Shown: positions 54,701-63,219 of the stretch, in pieces
Position numbering within the stretch: the stretch's first letter is position 1
How the letters are laid out: each line of letters begins with the position of its first letter
NCBI GenBank assembly: GCA_905479915.1
Contig: CAJQOH010000062.1
Location: forward strand, 1 to 64,000
Direction: 5' to 3'
From: an uncultured Flavobacteriales bacterium
GTDB taxonomy: Bacteria; Bacteroidota; Bacteroidia; Flavobacteriales_E; Vicingaceae
Length of the DNA stretch: 64,000 bases
Notes under the pieces: model-generated
Told to the model about the DNA's origin: nothing
What the model saw: only the letters and a program-made list of their open reading frames with translations
Database searches by the model: none
Position numbers and translations under genes: made by a program

Positions 54701-55154
54701 TATTGAAGAATTAACTGACTTAGTTGAAGAAGCTGTATTGATGGAGTTTGATCGTATTACCGAGCGTGGTGGTGTATTAGGTGCCATGGAAACAATGTAC
54801 CAACGTAGTAAAATACAAGAAGAAAGCTTGTACTACGAAACACTAAAACACAATGGTGAGTTCCCAATTATTGGTGTAAATACTTTCTTAAGTTCTAAAG
54901 GTTCTCCTACTGTTGTACCAGCAGAGGTTATTAGAGCTACTGAAGAAGAAAAACAATACCAAATTGAAATGTTGGGTGAACTACACAAAGGTAATGCTGA
55001 CAAAGTAGCTGATGAGTTGAACAAAGTGCAAAAAGCAGCCATACAAAACGAAAACATTTTTGAATACCTCATGGAAGCATCTAAATATTGTTCTTTAGGA
55101 CAAATTACTGATGCCCTATTTGAGGTTGGTGGACAGTACAGAAGGAATATGTAA
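51789..55154 (+). CDS. icmF: Fused isobutyryl-CoA mutase IcmF
   Basis: An adenosylcobalamin enzyme that interconverts isobutyryl-CoA and n-butyryl-CoA, with its G-protein chaperone built in. Residues 1-150 are the B12-binding domain with DGHD at 23-26. The MeaB-like GTPase follows, with P-loop GTGGAGKSS near 202-210, ETSGIGQSD and NKFD. The mutase barrel fills the C-terminal half. F569 (GLFPFK) and Q770 (AQNTCIF) sit where methylmalonyl-CoA mutase has Tyr89 and Arg207, which marks isobutyryl-type specificity. At 1121 residues it is complete. Base composition is less AT-rich than the glycan loci, consistent with high expression. Confidence 0.95.
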   Translation: MEQVKKYTPKNKVRIVTAASLFDGHDAAINIMRRIIQSTGCEVIHLGHDRSVEEVVNCAIEEDANAIAMTSYQGGHVEYFKYMYDLLKEKGSEHIKIFGGGGGTILPSEIEELQAYGITRIYHPDDGREMGLQGMINDMIEKADYPTGANLNGEINHIQNKEVKAIAKLISAAENFPEESKAEMEKVHTMAAKTETPVLGITGTGGAGKSSLVDELVRRFLIDFPKKEIAIVSVDPSKRKTGGALLGDRIRMNSIRNERVYMRSLATRQSNLALSQHVAEALEILKAASYDLIILETSGIGQSDTEIMDHSDVSLYVMTPEFGAATQLEKIDMLDFADVIALNKFDKRGALDAIRDVKKQYMRNNDLWDTPMDQMPVYGTIASQFNDPGMNSLYKVIMDKLVEKVGADLPSSFEITEEMSEKIFVIPPKRNRYLSEISENNRGYDEWVNKQVELADKLCAIDRTMTTLSDEPDTVKVLQAQYDKLKLDFDPKNMLIIENWNDKVQKYKEPVYKFKVRDRELAIETHSESLSHLQIPKVALPKYTGWGDVLRWSLQENVPGEFPFTAGLFPFKREGEDPTRMFAGEGGPERTNRRFHYVSKGMPAKRLSTAFDSVTLYGNDPHLRPDIYGKIGNAGVSIACLDDAKKLYSGFDLSHAMTSVSMTINGPAPMLLGFFMNAAIDQNCEKYIKENGLEKEVEAKIAAIYKAKGTVRPTYQGDIPEGNDGLGLYLLGVTGDQVLPADVYNTIKAETLTKVRGTVQADILKEDQAQNTCIFSTEFALRLMGDVQEYFIDKGVRNFYSVSISGYHIAEAGANPITQLALTLSNGFTYVEYYLSRGMDINKFGPNLSFFFSNGIDPEYSVIGRVARRIWAKAMDKKYGAAAGAQKLKYHIQTSGRSLHAQEIDFNDIRTTLQALYAINDNCNSLHTNAYDEAITTPTEESVRRAMAIQLIINRELGLSKNENPIQGAFIIEELTDLVEEAVLMEFDRITERGGVLGAMETMYQRSKIQEESLYYETLKHNGEFPIIGVNTFLSSKGSPTVVPAEVIRATEEEKQYQIEMLGELHKGNADKVADELNKVQKAAIQNENIFEYLMEASKYCSLGQITDALFEVGGQYRRNM

Positions 55155-55200
55155 GCGATTCACACAAAATTTGCAAAAGCAAATTTTGTGTGAATCGCTT
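55153..55200. terminator. Perfect 22-bp-arm hairpin overlapping the icmF stop codon
   Basis: Bases 55153-55174 and 55179-55200 are perfect inverted copies with an AAAA loop. The first two bases of the left arm are the last two of the icmF TAA. Arms begin AAGCGATTCACAC and end GTGTGAATCGCTT. No T-tract follows, so it may end transcription, stabilise the mRNA 3' end or be a repeat insertion. Confidence 0.6.
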
Positions 55201-55259
55201 ATCCCAATATTACTTGACTTTAGGAAAGTAAACAATTGGGATCTACAGAGAGCCCCCGC

Positions 55260-55280
55260 TGGCAATTATTGATGTTGCCA
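55260..55280. repeat. Short inverted repeat in the icmF-phosphatase gap
   Basis: TGGCAA (55260-55265) and TTGCCA (55275-55280) are perfect inverted copies with a nine-base loop, just ahead of the longer repeat element. It may be part of the same mobile or dispersed repeat. Confidence 0.35.
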
Positions 55281-55286
55281 ACGAGA

Positions 55287-55384
55287 TGTCATTCCGATTG
55301 GAGTGACGAAGGAACGAAACAGAGGAATCTTTTAAATTAAACACTACCAACTCAAAAGATAACTTCGCTGCTGTCAGTATGACA
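55287..55384. repeat. Intergenic hairpin-type repeat element
   Basis: The ends TGTCATTCCGA (55287-55297) and TCAGTATGACA (55374-55384) are imperfect inverted copies, and inside them CGAAG/CTTCG and ATCT/AGAT also pair. The motif of GTCATTCCGA with GAGGAATCT is one I recall from repeated intergenic elements in many Bacteroidota genomes, but copy number here cannot be tested. The 3' end supplies an ATG (55379) in frame with the following gene, which is probably not the true start. Confidence 0.55.
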
Positions 55385-55411
55385 AAAAATATTATAACTG
55401 AAAGTAATACT

Positions 55412-57805
55412 ATGAAAAACTTAAAATACATACTACTACTTATTATCACGCTGAACTTATCTAAGGATAAACAATGTTTTTCTCAAAATAAAGTAGAAAA
55501 TAATATCTTAGACTCTTTAAAAATTGAAATAAACAAAACCAATATTGAAGACACCACCTACGTTGACTTATTATTAAAAATAGGAAAAGAATCTTATGCA
55601 AATAAAATTTCTTATTGGGACAGTATTGCTATAATAGCAGAAAAAAAAATATCAACAAACACAATACCTGTTGTAAAAAACAAGTTAAAACTAACCTTAT
55701 CTGACATCCTAGAAAGAGGGGGAGCTGTTTATTACCAGCAGGTGAAATTAAAAGAAACACTTAAATATTTTCTTAAATCATTAAAAATTAGAGAAGAAAT
55801 AAATGATAAAAAAGAACTAGGCTTTTCATACATCAATCTTTCATTTGTTTATTCCGACTTAAATGAATTAGATACTGCTCTTGAATATTGTCATAAGAGT
55901 TTAAGTCTATTTAAAGAAATTAACGCTGAAGTTGAAATTTTACAATGCTATGGTAGACTAGCTTCTATTTACGAAGAAAAAGGAAATATTTACAAATCAC
56001 TAGATTATAATTTTAAAAAACTTGAGATAGAAAAAGAAAAAAAAATGATATTAAAAGAAGCTAATACACTTAATAATATTGCTTCGACATTCAAAAGGCA
56101 AGGAAAAATTGTAGAAGCGCTTGAATATCATTCTAAATCATTAAAAATATCAGAGGAAAATAATGATATGTATGGAAAGGCTAGTTCTTTTAATAATATT
56201 GGCACTATCTATTTAAATCAAAACAATAATAAACAAGCTCTTAAACATTTTTTTAAAGCGTATAAAATTTATGAAGAAACTAAAGATATAAAGGGTACAG
56301 TAATCTCATTAAACAATATCAGTGAAACATATAGATTATCCGGAGAATTAGATAGCGCTCTAAAATACCAATTTAAATCTTTAAAAATAAAAGAAAAAAT
56401 AGACTATAAAAAAGGAATTGCAACATCCTTTAACAATCTAGGCCTAATTTACTTTCAACAAGGAGATACTAATAAATCAGGAGAGTATTATTTAAAATCT
56501 TTAAACTTAAGGAAAAAAATAAATGATAAATATGGAATTTGTTCCTCCTTAAATAATCTTGGTGCAAATAATTTTGATAAAGGAAATTTGAAAATTGCAA
56601 AAAAATATACATTAAGAAGTTTACAAATATCGCAAGAACTTGGGTTTCCACATATGACTGAAATTGCAGCTGAGTTACTAAGCAAAATTTATAAAAAAGA
56701 AGGTAAAGGCCTTAAGGCTCTAGAGATGTATCAACTTTCTATAACAATGAAAGATAGCTTAAGCAACAAATCAACTCAAAAAGCTACTGCACAACAACAG
56801 GCCAAATGTGAGTATGAAAAAAAGAAAGCTTTAGATGATGCCTATAATGATAAACAATTAGCCATAGAACGAGAAGCTAAAGCCAAACAAAAAGTAATTA
56901 CTATTGCTATTGGTGTTGGTTTAGGCTTGGTAGTGGTATTTTTAGTTTTTGTATTTAACCGTTTACAAGTAACTAAAAAACAAAAAGTTGTTATAGAAGA
57001 GCAAAAGCGAGTAGTTGAAATTCAGAAACAGGAAGTAGAAGAAGCACATAAAGAAATAACCGATAGTATTAACTATGCAGAACGAATTCAAAGAAGTTTT
57101 TTAGCAACCTCTGAATTATTAAATAAAAATTTAAATGACCATTTTGTATTTTTTCAACCTAAGGAAGCAGTGAGTGGAGATTTTTATTGGGCAGGGGAAT
57201 TAGCTAATGGAAATTTTGCTATGGTAAATGCAGACAGCACAGGTCATGGTGTACCAGGAGCTATTATGAGTATTTTAAATATATCATCAATTGAAAAGGC
57301 AATTGAAAAAGGACAAACTAAACCTTCAGAAATTTTTAATGATACTAGAGCAACCATTATTAATAGATTAAAAAATGATGGTAGTGATGAAGGTGGTAAA
57401 GATGGTATGGATGCAAGCATTATCTGCTTTGATTTTGAGAACAACAAATTTACATACGCTGCTGCTCAAAACCCTATTTGGATTATTAGAGATAAAGAAG
57501 TTATCCAGATTAAAGCAGAAAAAATGCCAGTTGGTAAACATGACCATGATCATATTCCATTTGAAGGAGGAGAATTTGAAACAAAAAAAGGAGATCAAGT
57601 TTACACCTTAACTGATGGATTTCAAGATCAATTTGGAGGACCTAAAGGAAAGAAGTTTATGATCAAGAAAATGCGTGATTATGTGCTATCTGTTTCACAT
57701 TTACCAATGCAAGAGCAACACATAAAAATTAAAGACACCTTTAATAATTGGAAAGGTGATTTAGAACAAATTGATGATGTTTGTGTTATTGGTGTAAGAA
57801 TATAA
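55412..57805 (+). CDS. TPR-repeat SpoIIE-family protein phosphatase
   Basis: A 797-residue sensor-type PP2C phosphatase. It has a signal peptide or anchor (MKNLKYILLLIITLNL), then about nine tetratricopeptide repeats (residues about 90-430, each like SLKIREEINDKKELGFSYINL). A coiled coil, a membrane helix near 505-525, a second coiled coil and the SpoIIE/PP2C domain follow. Metal-binding Asp residues are visible in SGDFYW, NADSTGHGVPGA, KDGMDASI and QIDDVCVIG. The periplasmic repeats probably sense a partner and control dephosphorylation of a cytoplasmic protein. I chose ATG 55412 because an upstream ATG lies inside a repeat element. A paralogue lies at 59433. Confidence 0.9.
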   Translation: MKNLKYILLLIITLNLSKDKQCFSQNKVENNILDSLKIEINKTNIEDTTYVDLLLKIGKESYANKISYWDSIAIIAEKKISTNTIPVVKNKLKLTLSDILERGGAVYYQQVKLKETLKYFLKSLKIREEINDKKELGFSYINLSFVYSDLNELDTALEYCHKSLSLFKEINAEVEILQCYGRLASIYEEKGNIYKSLDYNFKKLEIEKEKKMILKEANTLNNIASTFKRQGKIVEALEYHSKSLKISEENNDMYGKASSFNNIGTIYLNQNNNKQALKHFFKAYKIYEETKDIKGTVISLNNISETYRLSGELDSALKYQFKSLKIKEKIDYKKGIATSFNNLGLIYFQQGDTNKSGEYYLKSLNLRKKINDKYGICSSLNNLGANNFDKGNLKIAKKYTLRSLQISQELGFPHMTEIAAELLSKIYKKEGKGLKALEMYQLSITMKDSLSNKSTQKATAQQQAKCEYEKKKALDDAYNDKQLAIEREAKAKQKVITIAIGVGLGLVVVFLVFVFNRLQVTKKQKVVIEEQKRVVEIQKQEVEEAHKEITDSINYAERIQRSFLATSELLNKNLNDHFVFFQPKEAVSGDFYWAGELANGNFAMVNADSTGHGVPGAIMSILNISSIEKAIEKGQTKPSEIFNDTRATIINRLKNDGSDEGGKDGMDASIICFDFENNKFTYAAAQNPIWIIRDKEVIQIKAEKMPVGKHDHDHIPFEGGEFETKKGDQVYTLTDGFQDQFGGPKGKKFMIKKMRDYVLSVSHLPMQEQHIKIKDTFNNWKGDLEQIDDVCVIGVRI

Positions 57806-57895
57806 CACTATTTAAACAGGATAAAACCCAAATTACTATACCTTTTTATTTGCTCGTTGATTGGAGTTGAAACGCCAAATACAAAAGAATACAAC

Positions 57896-58603
57896 TTACT
57901 CCGTAGAATTTAAAATATAAAATGGATGTTTTTCATTATATTTTTTCAGGTAAATAAACATCATGTCCTTTTGTTTTTTTGTCCCCTTTATTCTAGAATA
58001 TTCAGTAAATAGTTTTCTATCTCTTTTTAGAATTGATTTAAAATTAGTTGTGTTATACATAAAAACATTCCCGTTTTCAGCATCTACTAATCTCAATTTC
58101 ACCTTAGTTACTTCTTCTCCAATTGTTATAGAATTACGTCCATCTCCGTAAGCTGTAGCTCCACCACCACCAATTTCTTCTTGAAATGAAGTCAGCATCA
58201 TTCCTCCAATAATATCTAATTCAAAAAACATTTTAGATCCAAAAGCAACATCTGAAAACACGTATATATTTCCGTCCTTAGAATAACCCCAAACTTTCTT
58301 TCTCATCAATTTGTTTGGTAGGTTTTCATCTATTCCATAAAGAACAAGATTAGTATCCTTTCTGGACTCAGAAATTTCACCTTCTTTTTTAATTTCTTCT
58401 CTATATTTATATTGTATGGAAGGTGCATTGTGTTTAAATTCATTAAAAGTTCTATATGCTCCATCCTTAAACTTAAAGCTTTTCGCATATTCAATTCCCC
58501 CTTCTTTTTGCACCTCAGGCGAAGATTCTTCTTGGCGAGTGTACTGTCCGTAAGTTGCATTACAAAAAAAGAAAATCAATAAAATAAGTAAGCTGTTCTT
58601 CAT
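57896..58603 (-). CDS. Secreted protein of unknown function
   Basis: A 235-residue protein that I do not recognise. A signal peptide ends at NATYGQ (residue 20). The mature protein is polar and includes YAKSFKFKDGAYRTFNEFKHNAPSI, KVWGYSKDGNIYVF, FFELDIIGGMMLTSFQEEIGGGG, LRLVDAENGNVFMYN and LKRDRKLFTEYSR. No Cys is present in the mature part. It lies on the minus strand between the two TPR-SpoIIE phosphatase genes, convergent with the first. Expected location is periplasm or outer surface. It may be a partner of the phosphatases, but only position suggests this. Confidence 0.72.
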   Translation of the reverse strand: MKNSLLILLIFFFCNATYGQYTRQEESSPEVQKEGGIEYAKSFKFKDGAYRTFNEFKHNAPSIQYKYREEIKKEGEISESRKDTNLVLYGIDENLPNKLMRKKVWGYSKDGNIYVFSDVAFGSKMFFELDIIGGMMLTSFQEEIGGGGATAYGDGRNSITIGEEVTKVKLRLVDAENGNVFMYNTTNFKSILKRDRKLFTEYSRIKGTKKQKDMMFIYLKKYNEKHPFYILNSTE

Positions 58604-58718
58604 TATTCAAAAATAATTATGAAAATAGTCACTTGCAAACAAATAGATATCTTCTGAACCCTAACCATATCTTTTTCACCCTTTTTTCATTCTACTATTT
58701 TAAGCTTAAACTATTTCT

Positions 58719-58726
58719 TACCTTAG
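58719..58726 (+). promoter_or_regulatory. -7-like element TACCTTAG
   Basis: Matches TAnnTTTG in seven of eight positions and is identical to the element ahead of the second phosphatase at 59416. It lies 52 bp before the PH-domain gene in a 175-bp gap that otherwise shows nothing. Confidence 0.4.
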
Positions 58727-58778
58727 TATCCAAATTAATTTTCGGAGTTAAAATTTACAAGCAATTCACAACAAAACA

Positions 58779-59309
58779 ATGTCACAAGAAAACAAAATCA
58801 TACAAAAGGCCGAATTCAACCCTAAAATAAAAATTTACATTTTACTCACAGTCGGATTGTTCTTGCTCATTTCTGTTGCAGGAATTCCATTTCTTATCAT
58901 TTGGTTTTTAGGATTGGGGCAATATATTGGTAAACGCTTCTATGAAAATTTACAGTGTCAACTAACTACCCAACATTTAGAATATAAAAAAGGAGTTTTG
59001 TTTAAAGTTGAAAAAACCATTCCCTTAGAAAACATACAAGATCTTACCTTTATTCAAAACCCACTACTCAACCTCTTTGATTTACGCATCCTTAAAATTG
59101 AAACTGCTGGAAATAGCAACCCTAGAGGTACAGATATGAAACTCATTGGGATTTTAGAAACTGCTAGTTTCAAGAAAAAAGTATTGGAACAAAGAGAAAT
59201 CTTAAAAAATGGCCGGCAATCGGAATCCAATCCAGCTAACGCGGGTAGTGAAACCAATCAACTTTTAACGGAAATTCGCGATCTATTAAATGACATTAAG
59301 AACAAATAA
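58779..59309 (+). CDS. Bacterial PH-domain (YdbT/YdbS-like) membrane protein
   Basis: A 176-residue protein with two adjacent membrane segments (residues about 17-50, IYILLTVGLFLLISVAGIPFLIIWFLGLG) followed by a bacterial PH domain of the bPH2 type: YENLQCQLTTQHLEYKKGVLFKVEKTIPLENIQDLTF and LRILKIETAGNS. The last 35 residues are polar with a coiled-coil-like end (NQLLTEIRDLLNDIKN). The function in bacteria is not well defined. It sits alone between the two SpoIIE phosphatase genes on the plus strand, 123 bp before the second. Confidence 0.83.
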   Translation: MSQENKIIQKAEFNPKIKIYILLTVGLFLLISVAGIPFLIIWFLGLGQYIGKRFYENLQCQLTTQHLEYKKGVLFKVEKTIPLENIQDLTFIQNPLLNLFDLRILKIETAGNSNPRGTDMKLIGILETASFKKKVLEQREILKNGRQSESNPANAGSETNQLLTEIRDLLNDIKNK

Positions 59310-59415
59310 GGTTGCACAGCTTATTCACTACTGGCTTCTAAACCCTTATTATCTGAATTAATTAAAAGTTAAAAACGTTCATTTTATTAGTAGAAATTTT
59401 TCTTTCAATTTTTAC

Positions 59416-59423
59416 TACCTTAG
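59416..59423 (+). promoter_or_regulatory. -7-like element TACCTTAG ahead of the second phosphatase gene
   Basis: Seven of eight matches to TAnnTTTG, ending ten bases before the ATG at 59433. A TTG at 59424 that would extend the ORF by three codons lies at the transcription start, so the ATG is the better start. Confidence 0.45.
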
Positions 59424-59432
59424 TTGCATTCA

Positions 59433-61514
59433 ATGAAAAAATACGCTGCATATATCATTTGCTTTTTTTTAAGCTTCAGTCTTCAAGCCAATAGTGTTAT
59501 TGATAGCTTAGAAAACCTTATAGAGAACAGTTCAGATACAACTAAAATCAAAGCGATTTTAGCTTTAGGAGAAAAATACCAAGCTTCTGATTTCAACAAA
59601 TCCCTTAAGTACGCTCAAGAAGCCTTAGCATTAAGTAATAAACAACAATATTCTTTCGGTATAGGAATGGCACACAGTTACATTGGTTATTCATTAACCG
59701 ATTTAGGAAAATACAATGAAGCCATTGATAATTATGAAGAAGCTATTAAAATATTTATAGAAATTGGTGAGCAAAATGGCGAAGCCATAGCCTACAATGA
59801 TATGGCCTACATCTATCAAAGTCAGGGCTTAATTGAAAATGCTATTGGAACCTATGTTAAAAGTTTAAAACTATTAGAAAAACTTAATGATAAAGGAAGT
59901 GAAGCCGCTTGTTTAAACAATATTGGGCTATTGTATCATGACCAAAATAATTTTGAAAAAGCCTTAGAGTATTACCTTAAAAGTTTAAAATTAAAGGAAG
60001 GTTTAGGCAATGAAAAAAGCATTGCAACATCATTAAATAACATTGGTAGTTTATACTATTCTAACCAGCAATATATTGAAGCAGAAGAGTACTTTTTTAA
60101 AAGTTTAGCGAAACGAAAGAAAACAAACGACAAACATGGCATTGCTCAAAGTTTAACAAATTTATCTGGAGTTAATAGAGAACAAAAAAAATATGATATA
60201 GCTTTAGAGTACTTAATTAAAGCAGAAAAAATTCAACTTGAAATAAATGACAAAATTGGGTTGGCCAACACATTTAATAGCCTAGGAGAAAATTATCGTT
60301 TAAAAAAAGACACTAAGCAAGCCTTAAAGTATTTAAAGAAAGCCTACAGTTATTCAAAAGAAATAGGATCACCTCTTTTAATAAAAAATTCTGCCATAAC
60401 ATTGAGTTCTGTTTATTGCGACTTAAAAGAATATAAAAAAGCTTACCCACTGCTATCTGAACATTATAGAATGGCAGATACTCTTGAAAATACTAACAAT
60501 ACAAGACAACTCACCCAAATCGGATTACAATACGAGTTTGAAAAAAAATTACACGAAAACGAACTGGTTCAAATTCAAGAAAGTCACAAGCATGAAATTG
60601 ATATGAAAGAGCAAAAGATAATGACGTATTCTTTTGCTACAGGTTTAGTCGCCCTAATTATCTTATCTATAGTTATTTTAAAATCTTTAAATGATAAGAA
60701 AAAAGCACACTTAAGAATTACCCAGCAAAAATTAGAAATTGAAGAGAAAAGTCACAAACTTGAAGAAGCACTAACAGACATAACCGATAGTGTAATTTAT
60801 GCAAAACGAATACAATCAGCTATCCTTCCACCATCAAAAAGGGTAAAAAAACATCTTCCAGAATCCTTTATTCTTTATAAACCAAAAGATATTGTAGCTG
60901 GAGATTTTTATTGGTTAGAACAAAAAAACAATTCAATTTTATTTGCTGCAGCAGACTGTACAGGACATGGTGTTCCTGGAGCCATGGTAAGTGTTGTTTG
61001 TAACAATGGATTAAATAGATCTGTTAGAGAACATGGATTAATTGAACCTGGTAAAATATTGGATAAAACACGAGAGATTGTAATTGAAGAATTTGAAAAA
61101 AGTGATGACGCTGTACAAGATGGAATGGATATCGCATTATGTTCATTAACTGATAAAACACTTCAATACGCTGGAGCTCATAATCCGCTTTGGATTATAA
61201 GAAATGGAGAAATAATAGAAGTTAAAGCCAATAAACAACCTATTGGTCAATTTGATAAATTAGAACCATATACAACACATACTATTCAACTTGAACATAA
61301 GGATAGTATCTATATATTTTCTGATGGTTATGTGGATCAATTTGGAGGCGAAAAAGGAAAGAAATTCAAATCAAAATCATTTAAATCTCTGTTACTTTCA
61401 ATACAAGACCAACCTATGGAAGAACAGAAAAAAATAATTGATGCTACTTTTGAAAAATGGAAAGGGAGCCTAGAGCAAATTGATGATGTTTGTGTAATTG
61501 GAGTAAAGATTTAA
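59433..61514 (+). CDS. TPR-repeat SpoIIE-family protein phosphatase
   Basis: A 693-residue paralogue of the protein at 55412 with the same plan: signal peptide (MKKYAAYIICFFLSFSLQANS), about seven tetratricopeptide repeats (residues 40-340), coiled coil, membrane helix near 405-425, coiled coil and SpoIIE/PP2C domain. The metal residues are kept: AGDFYW, AADCTGHGVPGA, QDGMDIAL and QIDDVCVIG. The catalytic domains of the two proteins are clearly related, for example both carry ITDS-x-x-YA-RIQ just before the domain. It likely answers to periplasmic signals. No cognate kinase or sigma factor gene is visible nearby. Confidence 0.92.
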   Translation: MKKYAAYIICFFLSFSLQANSVIDSLENLIENSSDTTKIKAILALGEKYQASDFNKSLKYAQEALALSNKQQYSFGIGMAHSYIGYSLTDLGKYNEAIDNYEEAIKIFIEIGEQNGEAIAYNDMAYIYQSQGLIENAIGTYVKSLKLLEKLNDKGSEAACLNNIGLLYHDQNNFEKALEYYLKSLKLKEGLGNEKSIATSLNNIGSLYYSNQQYIEAEEYFFKSLAKRKKTNDKHGIAQSLTNLSGVNREQKKYDIALEYLIKAEKIQLEINDKIGLANTFNSLGENYRLKKDTKQALKYLKKAYSYSKEIGSPLLIKNSAITLSSVYCDLKEYKKAYPLLSEHYRMADTLENTNNTRQLTQIGLQYEFEKKLHENELVQIQESHKHEIDMKEQKIMTYSFATGLVALIILSIVILKSLNDKKKAHLRITQQKLEIEEKSHKLEEALTDITDSVIYAKRIQSAILPPSKRVKKHLPESFILYKPKDIVAGDFYWLEQKNNSILFAAADCTGHGVPGAMVSVVCNNGLNRSVREHGLIEPGKILDKTREIVIEEFEKSDDAVQDGMDIALCSLTDKTLQYAGAHNPLWIIRNGEIIEVKANKQPIGQFDKLEPYTTHTIQLEHKDSIYIFSDGYVDQFGGEKGKKFKSKSFKSLLLSIQDQPMEEQKKIIDATFEKWKGSLEQIDDVCVIGVKI

Positions 61515-61602
61515 CCGTTTCCCAACACGTTATAACACCTGTATTTTCATAGCATCCCCCTATCCTAACTTAATACCAATATCCATAAAATTTAATTTTC
61601 AA

Positions 61603-61632
61603 CTAATTTACTTACCATGGTAAATAAATTAG
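61603..61632. promoter_or_regulatory. Near-perfect 30-bp palindrome, probable MarR operator
   Basis: Half-sites of 15 bp match at 14 positions around the centre 61617/61618, with the core TTACCATGGTAA. It ends four bases before the -7 element of the MarR gene and so covers the region of the -33 box. Binding there would block transcription, which suits autorepression. Confidence 0.65.
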
Positions 61633-61635
61633 TCT

Positions 61636-61643
61636 TACATTTG
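61636..61643 (+). promoter_or_regulatory. -7 promoter element TACATTTG of the MarR gene
   Basis: An exact TAnnTTTG match, 18 bp before the MarR ATG and directly beside the 30-bp palindrome. Confidence 0.6.
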
Positions 61644-61660
61644 TCCCAGATATAAATGTA

Positions 61661-62110
61661 ATGGCTTCAATTGAAAAAGAAATAAACAGTAAAATTATAG
61701 ATGACAAACAACGGTTTGTCGTTAATTTGGTCTATACCTCTGGTTTAATCAAAAGCATGTTCAATGATTTTATAAGCCCTTACGAAATCTCACCTCAACA
61801 ATTCAATATTTTAAGGATTTTAAGAGGAGATGGAGATTGGTTATCCATGAACATTGTAAAAGAGAGAATGATTGAGAAATCACCTAACGCAACAAGATTA
61901 GCGGATAAACTCATCCAAAAAAAATTAATTGAAAGACAACGATCAGATGCGGACAGACGAGTTGTATTTGTTAAAATTACAAAATTAGGATTGGAACTAT
62001 TGGCTAAAATTGACACTAAGGACAATATAAAATTTGAAGAATTAATCAGTAAAATATCACCTGAAGAAGCAAAATTAGTCAGTGATATTTTAGATAAAAT
62101 GAGAGGTTAA
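61661..62110 (+). CDS. MarR-family transcriptional regulator
   Basis: A 149-residue winged-helix repressor with ISPQQFNILRILRG (helix 2 region), MIEKSPNATRLADKLIQKKLIERQRSDADRRVVFVKITKLGLELL, the recognition helix plus the DxRR wing typical of MarR. The dimer helices are at both ends. No Cys is present, so it is not a thiol-switch OhrR/YodB type. It is followed by a nitroreductase and a DoxX gene, and CCATGG-centred palindromes lie on both sides of it. It likely represses itself and the nitroreductase, released by a small electrophile or phenolic compound. Confidence 0.92.
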   Translation: MASIEKEINSKIIDDKQRFVVNLVYTSGLIKSMFNDFISPYEISPQQFNILRILRGDGDWLSMNIVKERMIEKSPNATRLADKLIQKKLIERQRSDADRRVVFVKITKLGLELLAKIDTKDNIKFEELISKISPEEAKLVSDILDKMRG

Positions 62111-62125
62111 AAAAAATTTACAACA

Positions 62126-62145
62126 ATATTTTCCATGGAAAATAT
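62126..62145. promoter_or_regulatory. Perfect 20-bp palindrome in the MarR-nitroreductase gap
   Basis: ATATTTTCCA and TGGAAAATAT meet at 62135/62136. It shares the CCATGG centre with the palindrome ahead of the MarR gene. A further CCATGG with partial symmetry lies 16 bp downstream at 62149-62154. This is a probable second binding region for the same repressor. Confidence 0.6.
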
Positions 62146-62189
62146 AACCATGGAAATAAACAAATAAATTAAACAATAAATTAAGAAAC

Positions 62190-62822
62190 ATGAAAGCATT
62201 AGAATCATTAAAATGGAGAGCATCAGTAAGAAAATTTGATAATTCATTAAAAGTAAGTGACAAAGATTTAGAAACCTTATTAGAGGCTGGAAACCTAGCC
62301 GCAACATCAGGAGGGCTACAACCTTTTAAAATTGTTGTAGTAAGTAACAATGAATTAAAAAAACAATTGGTACCCATGTCATACAATCAAGAACAAGTAG
62401 CTACAGCTTCTCACCTATTGGTATTTGCAACTGAGACAGCCTTGGGTAAAAACACTGTTGATGCTTATGTTGATAGAGCTGCTGAAGTAAGAGGTTTAGA
62501 GCATTCTGCTTTAGAAGGTTATAAAAACTCGATGTACGGGTACATGGATATGATGGATGAAAATCAACAACAAGCATGGGCTAGAAATCAAGCATACATT
62601 TCATTAGGTACTGTAATGACTATTGCTGCAGACATGAAGATTGACTCTTGTGCAATGGAAGGTTTTGAACCTCTTAAATATCAAGAAGCATTAAATTTAA
62701 AGTCAAAAAACTTAATGCCAGTAGTAATTCTTCCAATTGGCTATAGATCTGAAGAAGAAGTAATGGCAGATGCACCAAAAGTTAGAAAAACAACAGAAAA
62801 TTTTATAGTAGAAATCAACTAA
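62190..62822 (+). CDS. Nitroreductase-family NAD(P)H oxidoreductase
   Basis: A 210-residue FMN enzyme of the NfsB/NfnB-like nitroreductase family. KWRASVRKFDNSLKVSDKDLETLLEAGNLAATSGGLQPFKIVVV holds the FMN-phosphate Arg pair and the Ser-rich binding turn. AYISLGTVMTIAADMKIDSCAMEGFEP is the conserved dimer and flavin segment. Such enzymes reduce nitro compounds and quinones. The gene follows marR by 79 bp with palindromes between, and DoxX follows after 31 bp. Regulation by the MarR protein is likely. Confidence 0.93.
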   Translation: MKALESLKWRASVRKFDNSLKVSDKDLETLLEAGNLAATSGGLQPFKIVVVSNNELKKQLVPMSYNQEQVATASHLLVFATETALGKNTVDAYVDRAAEVRGLEHSALEGYKNSMYGYMDMMDENQQQAWARNQAYISLGTVMTIAADMKIDSCAMEGFEPLKYQEALNLKSKNLMPVVILPIGYRSEEEVMADAPKVRKTTENFIVEIN

Positions 62823-62853
62823 TAAATCATACAAACCTTAAAACATAAAAATC

Positions 62854-63219
62854 ATGAATACTAAAAGAAACAAAATAATTTATTACATCACAACAGGTCT
62901 GTTTACTGCATCTATGTCCATTTCTATTTTAATGTACTTTTTTGCACATGATATGGCAGCTGAAGCTTTCACCAAATTAGGCTTTCCTACCTACATCATC
63001 TACCCATTAGCTATTGCTAAACTATTAGGTTTAACTGCCATTTGGACGGGTAAATCTAAACTTTTAAAGGAATGGGCCTATGCAGGGTTTTCGTTTAACC
63101 TTGTTTTAGCTGCTTCTGCACATTTAGCTGCAAATGATGGAGAATTTGCTCCTGCTCTAGTTGCACTTGTTTTGATATTAACCTCTTATATTTTCAATAA
63201 GAAAATCACTTCAGAATAA
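62854..63219 (+). CDS. DoxX-like membrane protein
   Basis: A 121-residue protein with four membrane helices. IYYITTGLFTASMSISILMYFF, LGFPTYIIYPLAIAKLLGLTAIW, KEWAYAGFSFNLVLAASAHLA and ALVALVLILTSYIF fit the DoxX-like family. Members are often encoded beside quinone- or electrophile-stress enzymes. It is the third gene after marR and nitroreductase. Its last nine bases overlap the end of the convergent minus-strand gene. Confidence 0.87.
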   Translation: MNTKRNKIIYYITTGLFTASMSISILMYFFAHDMAAEAFTKLGFPTYIIYPLAIAKLLGLTAIWTGKSKLLKEWAYAGFSFNLVLAASAHLAANDGEFAPALVALVLILTSYIFNKKITSE

